Notes: generated by a model from the letters alone, not told the origin. A DNA stretch of 10,920 bases from an uncultured Clostridia bacterium (GCA_947624765.1 CANQLS010000035.1:1-10920); one strand, 5' to 3'. Numbered from the stretch's first letter, positions 1 to 6,496 are shown. Numbers and translations: made by a program.

Positions 1-67
1 CTGCAACATAAGTTAAATATTCTGCCGCACTAGAGCGAATTGATATTTCATTTTTCTTTTTTGCCAT
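1..67 (-). CDS. RhuM-family protein, N-terminal fragment (cut by window edge)
   Basis: Only the first 22 codons are inside the window, beginning MAKKKNEISIRSSAAEY and continuing LTYVA before the edge. The IRSSAAEYLT(F/Y)VA opening is one I recognise from RhuM-family proteins (virulence protein RhuM, PF13310), whose members are found scattered in bacterial accessory regions near restriction or pathogenicity loci. Their biochemical role is not established. The start ATG at 67-65 shares its A with the TAA stop of the restored queH frame (TAATG), and a purine-rich GGGAGAGGGG stretch lies about 10 nt upstream as ribosome binding site, so translation is probably coupled to queH. Assignment rests on a short N-terminus only. 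The family call is moderately sure, the reading frame and start quite sure. Confidence 0.6.
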   Translation of the reverse strand, partial: MAKKKNEISIRSSAAEYLTYVA

Positions 68-655
68 TATGAATTTTTCCCCTCTCCCTTAAGCGTTTCC
101 TGCCTTTTTTTATTTTTCGCGTATAGATACCTATCTTCCTCCGAATATATGCAACCGGCAATATTTTTGCATATAAAGTCCTGCATCTCTCGCCATTTGT
201 TGACCAATACGAAAGCCTTCTCTAAAGTCTTGATATAAAAATGGTACATTATACTTTTCTGCCATCTGATTTGCAATTTCTATAATCAAATCATGCTTTT
301 GATATGGACTTACTAATAACGTAGTAGTAAAGGCATCGTATCCATTTTCTTTTGCATATTGAGCTGTTTTTTCTAATCTAGATGCATAACAAAAATGACA
401 ACGACCGTCAATATCTGAAACAACATTTTTCGTAAATTCACGAATTCCATAATCATCTTCTATAATTAAAGGCATATTTATCATCTCTGCATACATTTTT
501 AATGTATCTAAACGATTTTTATATTCAGTATAAGGATGAATGTTAATGTTATACCAATAATAAGTTAAATCTTCATATCCATCTTTTCTTAGTTTGTCCA
601 CCACATATGTTGAACATGGAGCACAACAAGTATGTAATAATATTTTACTTTTCAT
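67..655 (-). pseudogene. queH: Epoxyqueuosine reductase QueH, frameshifted at the C-terminal CGC motif
   Basis: QueH (formerly DUF208) reduces epoxyqueuosine to queuosine in tRNA, the last step of Q synthesis; it is an iron-sulfur enzyme unrelated to QueG. The 5' frame (655 to 131, 174 codons) shows the hallmark HTCCAPC at residues 8-14 and a CxxC at Cys86/Cys89. After MQKYC (Cys166) it runs into RLHIFGGR and stops. Deleting one C at 157/158 restores GCIYSEEDRY plus an ordinary tail to the stop at 69-67. That gives 195 residues, a normal family length, with the conserved C-terminal CGC intact at 166-168. The start ATG overlaps the end of ruvB by 11 nt, with only a weak GGGGG-type RBS, suggesting coupling. 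A real mutation, a base-calling error and a +1 recoding site all fit. The family call is sure. Confidence 0.9.
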
Positions 656-1655
656 GATATTCTACCCCCATATGACGATAAGCATCGACCGTCGCTATTC
701 TACCACGCGGTGTACGATTTAAAAAACCAATTTGCATTAAATATGGTTCATAAACATCTTCAATAGTATCAATATCTTCTCCAATTGCAGCTGCTAACGT
801 CTCAACCCCAACTGGTCCGCCTGCAAATTTTTTAATAATAGTTTCTAACATTCTTCTATCAATATTATCCAAACCTAATTTATCAATTTCCAAATTAACT
901 AATGCTTTATCTGCGATTTCGTCAGTAACCAAATTTCCATTTTCAATTTGTGCAAAATCACGCACACGCTTCAATAATCTGTTTGCAATTCTCGGTGTAC
1001 CACGAGAACGAGAAGCAATTTCTTTTGCTCCTTTATCTGTAACTTCTATTTTTAAAATATTTGCAGAACGTTTTACAATTTGTGTTAGTTGTTCTTCACT
1101 ATATAGTTCTAATCGATGTATAATTCCAAATCTATCGCGAAGTGGCGATGATAAGCTTCCAGCTTTTGTTGTAGCCCCAATTAATGTGAATTTTGGTAAA
1201 TCTAATCGTATAGAACGTGCACTAGGACCTTTTCCAATTATAATATCTAATGCAAAATCTTCTAATGCTGGATATAAAATTTCTTCTACACTTCTATTTA
1301 AGCGATGAATTTCATCAATAAATAATACATCTCCAGGCGCTAAATTAGTAAGAAGAGCTGCTAAATCGCCTGGTTTTTCAATGGCAGGGCCAGATGTAAT
1401 ACGAATATTTGCATTCATTTCATTTGCTATAATATTTGAAAGTGTAGTTTTTCCAAGGCCCGGCGGTCCATATAACAAAGTATGATCTAATGGTTCATTT
1501 CTCTGTTTTGCAGCTTCTATAAATACCTTTAAATTCTCTTTTACTTTATCTTGCCCAATATAATCTTCTAATACACGTGGTCTTAAACTAGTTTCTATAT
1601 CTATGTCTTCTTTTTCTAATCCAGGACAAATAATTCTTTCTTCTTCTAAATCCAT
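645..1655 (-). CDS. ruvB: Holliday junction branch migration ATPase RuvB
   Basis: RuvB is the hexameric AAA+ motor that, with RuvA, drives Holliday junction branch migration in recombinational repair. The 336-residue product is full length. It shows Walker A GPPGLGKTT at about 63-71, Walker B LFIDEIH at about 111-117, sensor 1 IGATTKAG, the arginine-finger segment DRFGI, sensor 2 region GTPRIANRLLKR, and the C-terminal winged helix with GGPVGVETLAAAIGE and NRTPRGR. I chose ATG at 1655; an in-frame TTG lies immediately upstream at 1658, and AAGGAG at 1670-1665 is 9 nt from the ATG and 6 nt from the TTG, so either is possible. ruvA is not next to it: the upstream neighbour is an exporter permease closed by a terminator. 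Downstream it overlaps queH by 11 nt, in line with the common clustering of ruv genes with queuosine genes. Confidence 0.97.
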   Translation of the reverse strand: MDLEEERIICPGLEKEDIDIETSLRPRVLEDYIGQDKVKENLKVFIEAAKQRNEPLDHTLLYGPPGLGKTTLSNIIANEMNANIRITSGPAIEKPGDLAALLTNLAPGDVLFIDEIHRLNRSVEEILYPALEDFALDIIIGKGPSARSIRLDLPKFTLIGATTKAGSLSSPLRDRFGIIHRLELYSEEQLTQIVKRSANILKIEVTDKGAKEIASRSRGTPRIANRLLKRVRDFAQIENGNLVTDEIADKALVNLEIDKLGLDNIDRRMLETIIKKFAGGPVGVETLAAAIGEDIDTIEDVYEPYLMQIGFLNRTPRGRIATVDAYRHMGVEYHEK

Positions 1656-1681
1656 CAAATTCCACTCCTTCTTGCATTTAA

Positions 1682-1708
1682 ATTATCATAAACATCCGTT
1701 CTTGTCAA
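1682..1708 (-). promoter_or_regulatory. Sigma-A-type promoter for ruvB-queH
   Basis: Reading the minus strand, a perfect -35 TTGACA (1708-1703) is followed after 15 bp by GATAAT (1687-1682), one mismatch from TATAAT. The spacing is shorter than the usual 17, which lowers confidence. Transcription would start near 1675, leaving about 20 nt of leader that contains the AAGGAG of ruvB. It sits directly after the terminator of the preceding exporter unit, where a new promoter is expected. Confidence 0.5.
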
Positions 1709-1724
1709 GATATACATATTATAT

Positions 1725-1758
1725 CAAAAAAGTAGGCAAAGTTTTATTTTGCCTACTA
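1725..1758 (-). terminator. Intrinsic terminator of the exporter unit
   Basis: On the minus strand the 10-bp perfect stem AGTAGGCAAA / TTTGCCTACT (arms 1757-1748 and 1740-1731) encloses a 7-nt loop and is followed at once by a run of T (1730-1726). It lies about 30 bp after the permease stop and before the ruvB promoter, so it separates the two transcription units. Confidence 0.9.
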
Positions 1759-1786
1759 AATTTTATATTAACTAAACACTTTCTAT

Positions 1787-2959
1787 TTACATAGCTCTCA
1801 ACGCTTCAATCGGATCCATACTAGCAGCTTTATATGCTGGGAATATACCAAAAATAACGCCTATAATTAATGAACTTCCAAATGATATTATCATCCATTC
1901 AATAGAATAAACAGCAGTTGTAATTTCAAAATAATTAATAATGCTAATAATACCACATCCGAATAAAATACCAATAATTCCAGCAATTCCAGTAATAATC
2001 AAACTTTCAATTAAAAACTGTACTAAAATATTCTTTCTTTTTGCACCGATTGCTTTTCGAATGCCAATTTCTTTTGTTCTCTCTGTTACTGAAACAATCA
2101 TAATATTCATAATTCCTATTCCGCCAACTATTAGTGAAATAGCTGCAATGCCTCCCAATACTAACATCATTGTACTAGTAACACTATTTAATGTTTCTAG
2201 CATTGCTTCCTGGCTCGTAACACGATAATAATTTTCGTTTTCATATAAATCATATAATAATCTTTCTACATTATTTACAACATTCTCTGTATCTTCATGA
2301 TTAGTAGCTCTCATATATACTGTACTAACATTTCCTGCACGATTTAATCTTTGTGCAACTGTATACGGTATTATAATCATATCATCTAGTGTACTTTCTT
2401 CACCACCAGACATTTGTGTTAAAATTCCTACTACTTTAAAATTCTGTCCATTTAATTTAATTGTATTCCCAATAGCATCACCATCTGGAAATAACTCCTT
2501 TTCAATATAAGTGCCAATTGCCACTACATTCATAGAACCAGAAATATCAAATGTTGTTAAAAATCTTCCCTCTTGAATTGTTCTATCTTGCACAATAGAA
2601 TAATCAGCATTTGTTCCTACACAATTAGTTGTTAAACTAGTATTTTTACTATTTTTAATATTAACATTACTATTAATAACAGGTGCAAAGCCATCAATTC
2701 CTTCTAATTTTTCCAATTTTTCAGAAACATCATCATAAGTAATTGTAGATGTTCTTCTTCCCATTAAATTTATAGTAATTAAGTTAGTACCAATACTCTC
2801 GATACTGTCAGTAATGCTTTGCGTACTTCCTTTCGCAAAACCAACAGCAGTAATAACTGATGCAACTCCAATAACAACACCTAACATTGTAAGGAAAGTA
2901 CGCAATCGATTAGAGCATATGCTTTTTAAAGCCATTTTGAGTCCAAGTAAAAAATTCAT
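1787..2959 (-). CDS. ABC transporter permease, MacB/FtsX type
   Basis: A full-length 390-residue permease of the MacB/YknZ family, which works by mechanotransmission: ATP hydrolysis in the cytoplasm moves an extracytoplasmic domain that acts with an adaptor protein to export peptides or toxic compounds. The order is typical. There is an N-terminal helix at about 20-42 (TFLTMLGVVIGVASVITAVG), then a large extracytoplasmic MacB_PCD domain to about 260. Three C-terminal membrane segments follow at about 265-290, 315-343 and 355-375. The cytoplasmic loop TERTKEIGIRKAIGAKRKNI is the classic FtsX-domain signature, and the C-terminus PAYKAASMDPIEALR is the usual family ending. It starts 12 nt after the adaptor stop; its GGAGG (2972-2968) overlaps that stop codon, so the pair is co-translated. 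It has no nucleotide-binding domain and no ATPase gene adjoins it. Confidence 0.93.
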   Translation of the reverse strand: MNFLLGLKMALKSICSNRLRTFLTMLGVVIGVASVITAVGFAKGSTQSITDSIESIGTNLITINLMGRRTSTITYDDVSEKLEKLEGIDGFAPVINSNVNIKNSKNTSLTTNCVGTNADYSIVQDRTIQEGRFLTTFDISGSMNVVAIGTYIEKELFPDGDAIGNTIKLNGQNFKVVGILTQMSGGEESTLDDMIIIPYTVAQRLNRAGNVSTVYMRATNHEDTENVVNNVERLLYDLYENENYYRVTSQEAMLETLNSVTSTMMLVLGGIAAISLIVGGIGIMNIMIVSVTERTKEIGIRKAIGAKRKNILVQFLIESLIITGIAGIIGILFGCGIISIINYFEITTAVYSIEWMIISFGSSLIIGVIFGIFPAYKAASMDPIEALRAM

Positions 2960-2967
2960 ATTTATGC

Positions 2968-2972
2968 CCTCC
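2968..2972 (-). promoter_or_regulatory. RBS of the permease, overlapping the adaptor stop
   Basis: The sequence TAGGAGG joins the adaptor stop TAG (2974-2972) to the GGAGG of the permease, 8 nt before its ATG. Ribosomes finishing the adaptor would stop on top of this site, which supports coupled translation of the two proteins. Confidence 0.8.
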
Positions 2973-4618
2973 TATCTACTCATTGGCATAGAAGGAACTG
3001 ACATACCTCCTTGATTTCTCTCCATTCGTCCTCCTTCAAAGCCTCCCATCATTGGATTATTCATATTTCCTGTTTGGTTTGTGTTTCTTGTAGCACTAAT
3101 AGTTTCTGGTAAAAGAACTTTATCACCTTCAGTTAGTCCACTAACTATTTCGATAAAATCTTCATTATAAAGTCCAACTTCTACTTCCTTACTAGAACCA
3201 TCTTCCATTGTAACATAATACTTTCCTTTTCTTGTTTCAATAGCTTCTACAGGCAATATTAAAACATCTTTTACACTATTAACTATCAATTCTGCACTAC
3301 AATTCATACCCATACGAATATTATCATTTCCTTGCAAAGATATTGTAATAGGATAAGATGTAACACTATTCATTGTAGTTCCTTCTAAAGCAATTTCTGA
3401 AACAGTACCAGTTAAAGGTTTTCTAGTTGTTTCTTCCATTGCGTCAATTGTTACTTTAACTTCTTGACCAAGTTTAACATCTAAAATATCCAATTCATCT
3501 ACATCAATTTGAAATTGTATATCATAATTGTTCACAATCTTAGCAAGAGTACTCTCACTTCTTACATAATCTCCCTCACTCACTTGAAGCATAGTTACCA
3601 CACCATCAATAGGAGCACTAATAGTATAGAAAGAAGAATCTGCTTTTACATCTGAAAGTTCTTTATAAGCATCTGATAAAGAACTTTTTGCATCATTTAA
3701 ATTTTTATATAGTTCATCATTTTTAACAGTCATAATTGAAGTACCGTCTTGAATATACATACCATCTTTAACAAAAATTTGCTCAATCGTTCCCGAAGCC
3801 TTACTAGTAAAAGGAATTGGCTCTCTTGTTTCAAATGCAACACTTTCTAAAGCACTTTGAGTAGTGCCCTGAGCTGTTGTAACAACTATACTTGTAGCTT
3901 TTACTCCACCTAAATCATATCCTGGATTATCTACAACAATTTCTACTTTCTGTGTTTGACCACCATATTCATAATATCCTTTTTTATCTGTAACATATGA
4001 AACTTTACCATACAAGTAACTATATGAATCTGATAAAAATATTTTTGCTTCGTCACCTACTTGAATTGGATTGTTCGCATTATAACAAAAAGTAGTATTT
4101 AAAATAAAACTAGAAGTATCTGTTACTTGAAACAAAACAGCATTTTTTGTAACATTATCTCCAACATTATATTTAAAATCTGAAATATAACCATTAACAT
4201 TTGATACTACATTTAAATTAGAAATATCTGTTTGATAATTATTTACTGTATCTTGCAACGAAGTAACACTCTTTTGCTTATTTCTAATTTGTGTTTCTAA
4301 ATCAGAAGAATCTAATTGAAATAGCACGTCTCCTTTACTCACCCTATCTCCAACAGCTACATTCACTTTCGTTACTGTAGCGCCAACTTCTGAAGAAATA
4401 TTTTTTGTGCTTGCCGATTCAATAACTCCAGAACCAGAAATACTAACAGAAATATCTCCTCTTTCTACAATTGCTGTCTTTCTTTCTCCAGCAGATGCCA
4501 TAGTTGGTCTTTTTCGATTGGAAAAAGAAAATACAACTACAACCAATGCCACAAGAACAATTCCAACAATAACTAATAACTTCCTATGTCGTATAAAAAA
4601 ATTACTTTTCGCTAACAT
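2972..4618 (-). CDS. Membrane-fusion (HlyD/RND-type) adaptor with a doubled core
   Basis: A membrane-anchored adaptor of the MacA/YknX kind, partner of the permease just downstream. An N-terminal membrane helix (about 14-33) is followed by lipoyl half-motifs at about 75-103 (VGATVTKVNVAVGDRVSKGD), 135-165 (NGYISDFKYNVGDNV), 270-298 (SGTIEQIFVKDGMYIQDG) and 332-362 (DGVVTMLQVSEGDYV). Short predicted coiled coils lie between halves 1 and 2 and between halves 3 and 4, and a beta-barrel-like segment follows each pair. A membrane-proximal domain (LILPVEAIETRKGKYYV, then GLTEGDKVLLP) and a Gly/Met/Asn-rich tail end it. At 548 residues it is well above the roughly 370-400 of single-core MacA. Start ATG at 4618 is chosen because GGAGG (4628-4624) lies 5 nt before it; the ATG at 4630 would overlap that RBS. 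Substrate unknown. Confidence 0.9.
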   Translation of the reverse strand: MLAKSNFFIRHRKLLVIVGIVLVALVVVVFSFSNRKRPTMASAGERKTAIVERGDISVSISGSGVIESASTKNISSEVGATVTKVNVAVGDRVSKGDVLFQLDSSDLETQIRNKQKSVTSLQDTVNNYQTDISNLNVVSNVNGYISDFKYNVGDNVTKNAVLFQVTDTSSFILNTTFCYNANNPIQVGDEAKIFLSDSYSYLYGKVSYVTDKKGYYEYGGQTQKVEIVVDNPGYDLGGVKATSIVVTTAQGTTQSALESVAFETREPIPFTSKASGTIEQIFVKDGMYIQDGTSIMTVKNDELYKNLNDAKSSLSDAYKELSDVKADSSFYTISAPIDGVVTMLQVSEGDYVRSESTLAKIVNNYDIQFQIDVDELDILDVKLGQEVKVTIDAMEETTRKPLTGTVSEIALEGTTMNSVTSYPITISLQGNDNIRMGMNCSAELIVNSVKDVLILPVEAIETRKGKYYVTMEDGSSKEVEVGLYNEDFIEIVSGLTEGDKVLLPETISATRNTNQTGNMNNPMMGGFEGGRMERNQGGMSVPSMPMSR

Positions 4619-4623
4619 ATTTA

Positions 4624-4628
4624 CCTCC
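4624..4628 (-). promoter_or_regulatory. RBS that decides the adaptor start
   Basis: GGAGG lies 5 nt upstream of the ATG at 4618 and inside the codons that would follow the alternative ATG at 4630. Nothing comparable precedes the upstream ATG, which would also begin almost at the predicted transcription start, so 4618 is preferred. Confidence 0.8.
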
Positions 4629-4669
4629 ATTTACATTAATTAAATCGTATTAATCATACAATGTAAATG
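4628..4669. repeat. Perfect 10-bp inverted repeat around the exporter promoter
   Basis: On the plus strand CATTTACATT (4628-4637) and AATGTAAATG (4660-4669) are exact inverted copies, with centres 32 bp apart, about three helical turns. The distal arm covers the candidate -35 and the proximal arm covers the predicted transcription start and the edge of the RBS. This geometry fits two operator half-sites for a dimeric or tetrameric regulator. AT-rich DNA can produce such pairs by chance, so the regulatory role is inferred. Confidence 0.5.
4639..4667 (-). promoter_or_regulatory. Candidate sigma-A promoter of the adaptor-permease unit
   Basis: On the minus strand TTTACA (4667-4662) and TTTAAT (4644-4639) each differ from consensus by one base and are separated by the ideal 17 bp. 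Transcription would start near 4632, giving a leader of about 14 nt that carries GGAGG. No terminator is visible between the LemA-like gene and this promoter, so some read-through from upstream is possible. Confidence 0.5.
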
Positions 4670-4697
4670 TGGTATTTTTGTGAACGAAAAGTGAATG

Positions 4698-5180
4698 TTA
4701 ATGATTTCCAATTGCATATGTATCTAACGGTTTCATATGTATTATTCTAATGCAAACAAATTTATGCATTACTAAATTCATATTATATTTCTCAACAACT
4801 TCATTATATTCTTTACGAATTTTCTTTAATATTTTTTCTAATTCTATTGCATTTGATAATGTTGCTTTTACAACAGGATTATTTGCATTTTTATTTATAC
4901 TATCATAAAATTCTTTCAGAGATTCATTAAGTAAAATATCTATTTTTATTTTTTCAGTATATCCACTATTTTTATTTTTCACTTTTGTATCAATTAATTC
5001 TACAACCTTGCTTTTTAAAGCTTCATCTTTTATTTCTGGAGCTAACTTTAAAACTAATAAGTCTCTCGTATTCCACGTTTTCTCTAATGTTCTAAACACT
5101 TTCTTTACTGCAAAATAATCATGCCAATATAAAGTATAACAAATCCATACTATTAAAATTACAATCAAAATTCCTAACAT
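4698..5180 (-). CDS. Divergent LemA-like membrane-anchored protein
   Basis: A 160-residue protein with one N-terminal hydrophobic segment (about 1-17, MLGILIVILIVWICYTL) followed by a charged, mostly helical body. The C-terminal part, RKEYNEVVEKYNMNLVMHKF then a HMKPLDTY-like end, matches the pattern of LemA-family proteins (YN-x-x-V-x-x-YN followed by a short hydrophobic patch). The WNTRDLLVLKLAPEI segment stands where LemA proteins have their R-x-x-LIPNL motif. LemA proteins are small four-helix-type membrane proteins of unknown biochemical function. The match is remote and the protein slightly short, so it could instead be an unrelated membrane-anchored coiled-coil protein. It starts one base after the hydrolase stop, with AGGAG inside the hydrolase 3' end 9 nt before the ATG, so it is almost certainly expressed together with the hydrolase. 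Confidence 0.55.
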   Translation of the reverse strand: MLGILIVILIVWICYTLYWHDYFAVKKVFRTLEKTWNTRDLLVLKLAPEIKDEALKSKVVELIDTKVKNKNSGYTEKIKIDILLNESLKEFYDSINKNANNPVVKATLSNAIELEKILKKIRKEYNEVVEKYNMNLVMHKFVCIRIIHMKPLDTYAIGNH

Positions 5181-5181
5181 A

Positions 5182-6135
5182 TTATTCTTCTCCTAATCTA
5201 ATACAATCCATCCAATCTAATATATCTTTATATACCTCTTCTTTATTAACTTCATTCAACATCTCATGACGCATGTTATGGTATAATTTCATTTCTATAT
5301 TTTGCACACCAATTTTTTGATATAGCTGATACACCTTCTGAACACCTTTTCCTTCTTCGCCAACAGGATCCATATCGCCTGAAAATAAAAAAATAGGCAA
5401 CTTTTTAGGAGTATTTGTTATTTTCTTTTCATCATTGCAAAACTTTTCAAGATAAAATAAATCTTTAAAACCCGATACTGTAAAAATAAAATTTCCTTTA
5501 TCATCTGCCAAATGCTTTTTAACTACATTCTCATCACTACAAGTCCAATCATATTTTGTTTTTATTGGTTCAAAATTAACATTAGCAAATTCAAATGCTA
5601 ATCTATCTAACTTTTTGCTACGATATAATGCACCTTTTTTTTGAATCATAAATTCAGCCAGTTGAATTCCTGCATCTATCATCCATTGTGGTCCCATTGT
5701 TCCGCACAATAATAAACCTTGAATTTCTTCTCCAAACTTTGCTGCATAAAGACGAGCAATTAATGAACCCATAGAATGACCTAACAGAAAACATGGTGTA
5801 TTAGGGAATTTTTTTTGAATGCATTTTGTCATTTTATATAAATCTTTTATTAAATATTGATAACCATTTTCACTTGCAAAAAATCCTCTTTCTTCTGGTA
5901 TCAACACAGAATTACCATGTCCAATATGATCATTTCCACAAAAAGCATAACCATTATCTAATAAAAATTGAGCAAAATTCTCATAACATTCAACATATTC
6001 ACACATACCATGAGAAATTTGAACAATACCTTTAATCTTATTTATATCCGTTGGAAAAATTGCTTTTGCATGAACTTTATTTCTACCATTTGTACTATCA
6101 AAATAAAAATCTTCAACATGACAATCCAAATTCAT
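5182..6135 (-). CDS. Alpha/beta hydrolase, monoacylglycerol lipase-like (Hydrolase_4)
   Basis: A full-length serine hydrolase of the lysophospholipase/monoacylglycerol lipase group, probably cytoplasmic because no signal peptide is seen. Numbered from the ATG at 6135 it has HGM at about 42-44 near the oxyanion hole, the HIGHG motif at about 70-74, and the nucleophile elbow GHSMGS with Ser121. The likely acid is Asp256 in SGDMDPVG and the catalytic His290 is in MRHEMLNE, so the triad is complete. These enzymes cleave acyl esters of glycerol or lysophospholipids; the true substrate here is unknown. The start is uncertain: GTG at 6138, ATG at 6135 and TTG at 6126 are all in frame, and AAAGG lies only two bases before the ATG. 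The gene leads a two-gene unit with the LemA-like protein one base downstream. Confidence 0.88.
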   Translation of the reverse strand: MNLDCHVEDFYFDSTNGRNKVHAKAIFPTDINKIKGIVQISHGMCEYVECYENFAQFLLDNGYAFCGNDHIGHGNSVLIPEERGFFASENGYQYLIKDLYKMTKCIQKKFPNTPCFLLGHSMGSLIARLYAAKFGEEIQGLLLCGTMGPQWMIDAGIQLAEFMIQKKGALYRSKKLDRLAFEFANVNFEPIKTKYDWTCSDENVVKKHLADDKGNFIFTVSGFKDLFYLEKFCNDEKKITNTPKKLPIFLFSGDMDPVGEEGKGVQKVYQLYQKIGVQNIEMKLYHNMRHEMLNEVNKEEVYKDILDWMDCIRLGEE

Positions 6136-6146
6136 CACCTTTGGTT

Positions 6147-6175
6147 ATTATATAATAAATTCCAATAAAAATCAA
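6147..6175 (-). promoter_or_regulatory. Sigma-A promoter of the hydrolase unit
   Basis: On the minus strand TTGATT (6175-6170), 17 bp, then a perfect TATAAT (6152-6147). Initiation about seven bases past the -10 would fall at roughly 6140, only a few bases ahead of the first possible start codons. The mRNA would then be leaderless or nearly so. It lies between the spoIIID terminator and the hydrolase, where a promoter is needed. Confidence 0.7.
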
Positions 6176-6189
6176 TTAAAGCATTTCTA

Positions 6190-6232
6190 CAAAAAACAAG
6201 AAAAAGCACCTTAAAAACTTTTAAGATGCTTT
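6190..6232 (-). terminator. Intrinsic terminator after spoIIID
   Basis: On the minus strand AAAGCATCTTAAA pairs with TTTAAGGTGCTTT (13 bp, one G-U pair) around a 4-nt loop, followed by a T-rich tract. It begins 5 bp after the spoIIID stop and would end both the short spoIIID transcript and any read-through from the glm operon. Confidence 0.88.
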
Positions 6233-6237
6233 ACATT

Positions 6238-6489
6238 TTATCTTCCAGTATACTTTAATCTTGTTGCCTCTCCTCCTCTTATATGTCTTTCTGCTTTATT
6301 TTCATCTAAAATTTTCTTTGCCTCATCTGCAAGGGATGGGTTTATCTTTCTCAAACGTTCTGTTACATCTTTGTGTACTGTGCTTTTACTTATTCCAAAT
6401 TTTTTTGCTGCTCCTCTAACTGTATCTTTACTATCTATAATATAATGTGCTAGGTTCACAGCACGCTCCTCTATGTAAAGCTTTCCCAA
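6238..6489 (-). CDS. spoIIID: Sporulation transcriptional regulator SpoIIID
   Basis: SpoIIID is the small DNA-binding protein of the mother cell that switches the programme between sigma-E and sigma-K, repressing some sigma-E genes and activating others. The 83-residue product is full length. The helix-turn-helix lies at about 20-45 (DTVRGAAKKFGISKSTVHKD), followed by VTERLRKINP, and the basic C-terminal helix carries KAERHIRGGEATRLKY, the most recognisable signature of the family. The start is TTG at 6489, fixed by AAGGAGG 7 nt upstream; no in-frame ATG fits the family N-terminus. It has its own sigma-E-like promoter and a terminator directly after it, so it can be transcribed alone in the mother cell. 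No terminator separates it from the upstream gene, so vegetative read-through is also possible. Confidence 0.96.
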   Translation of the reverse strand: MGKLYIEERAVNLAHYIIDSKDTVRGAAKKFGISKSTVHKDVTERLRKINPSLADEAKKILDENKAERHIRGGEATRLKYTGR

Positions 6490-6496
6490 TGAAATC

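Noticed and set aside
67..276. Separate small gene of 69 codons overlapping the end of queH
   Set aside because: Only its last 29 codons are family-like, and they are the displaced C-terminus of queH; the upstream part is an out-of-frame shadow.
1714..1722. TATAAT just after the exporter terminator as the ruvB -10
   Set aside because: No acceptable -35 lies 16-18 bp upstream, since that stretch is the terminator hairpin; the TTGACA/GATAAT pair is better placed.
1731..1757. AGTAGGCAAA inverted repeat as a regulator operator
   Set aside because: The short loop and the T run directly after the stem make an intrinsic terminator the simpler reading.
4619..4630. ATG at 4630 as start of the adaptor, four codons upstream
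   Set aside because: Its first codons contain the GGAGG that serves the ATG at 4618, and no RBS precedes it.
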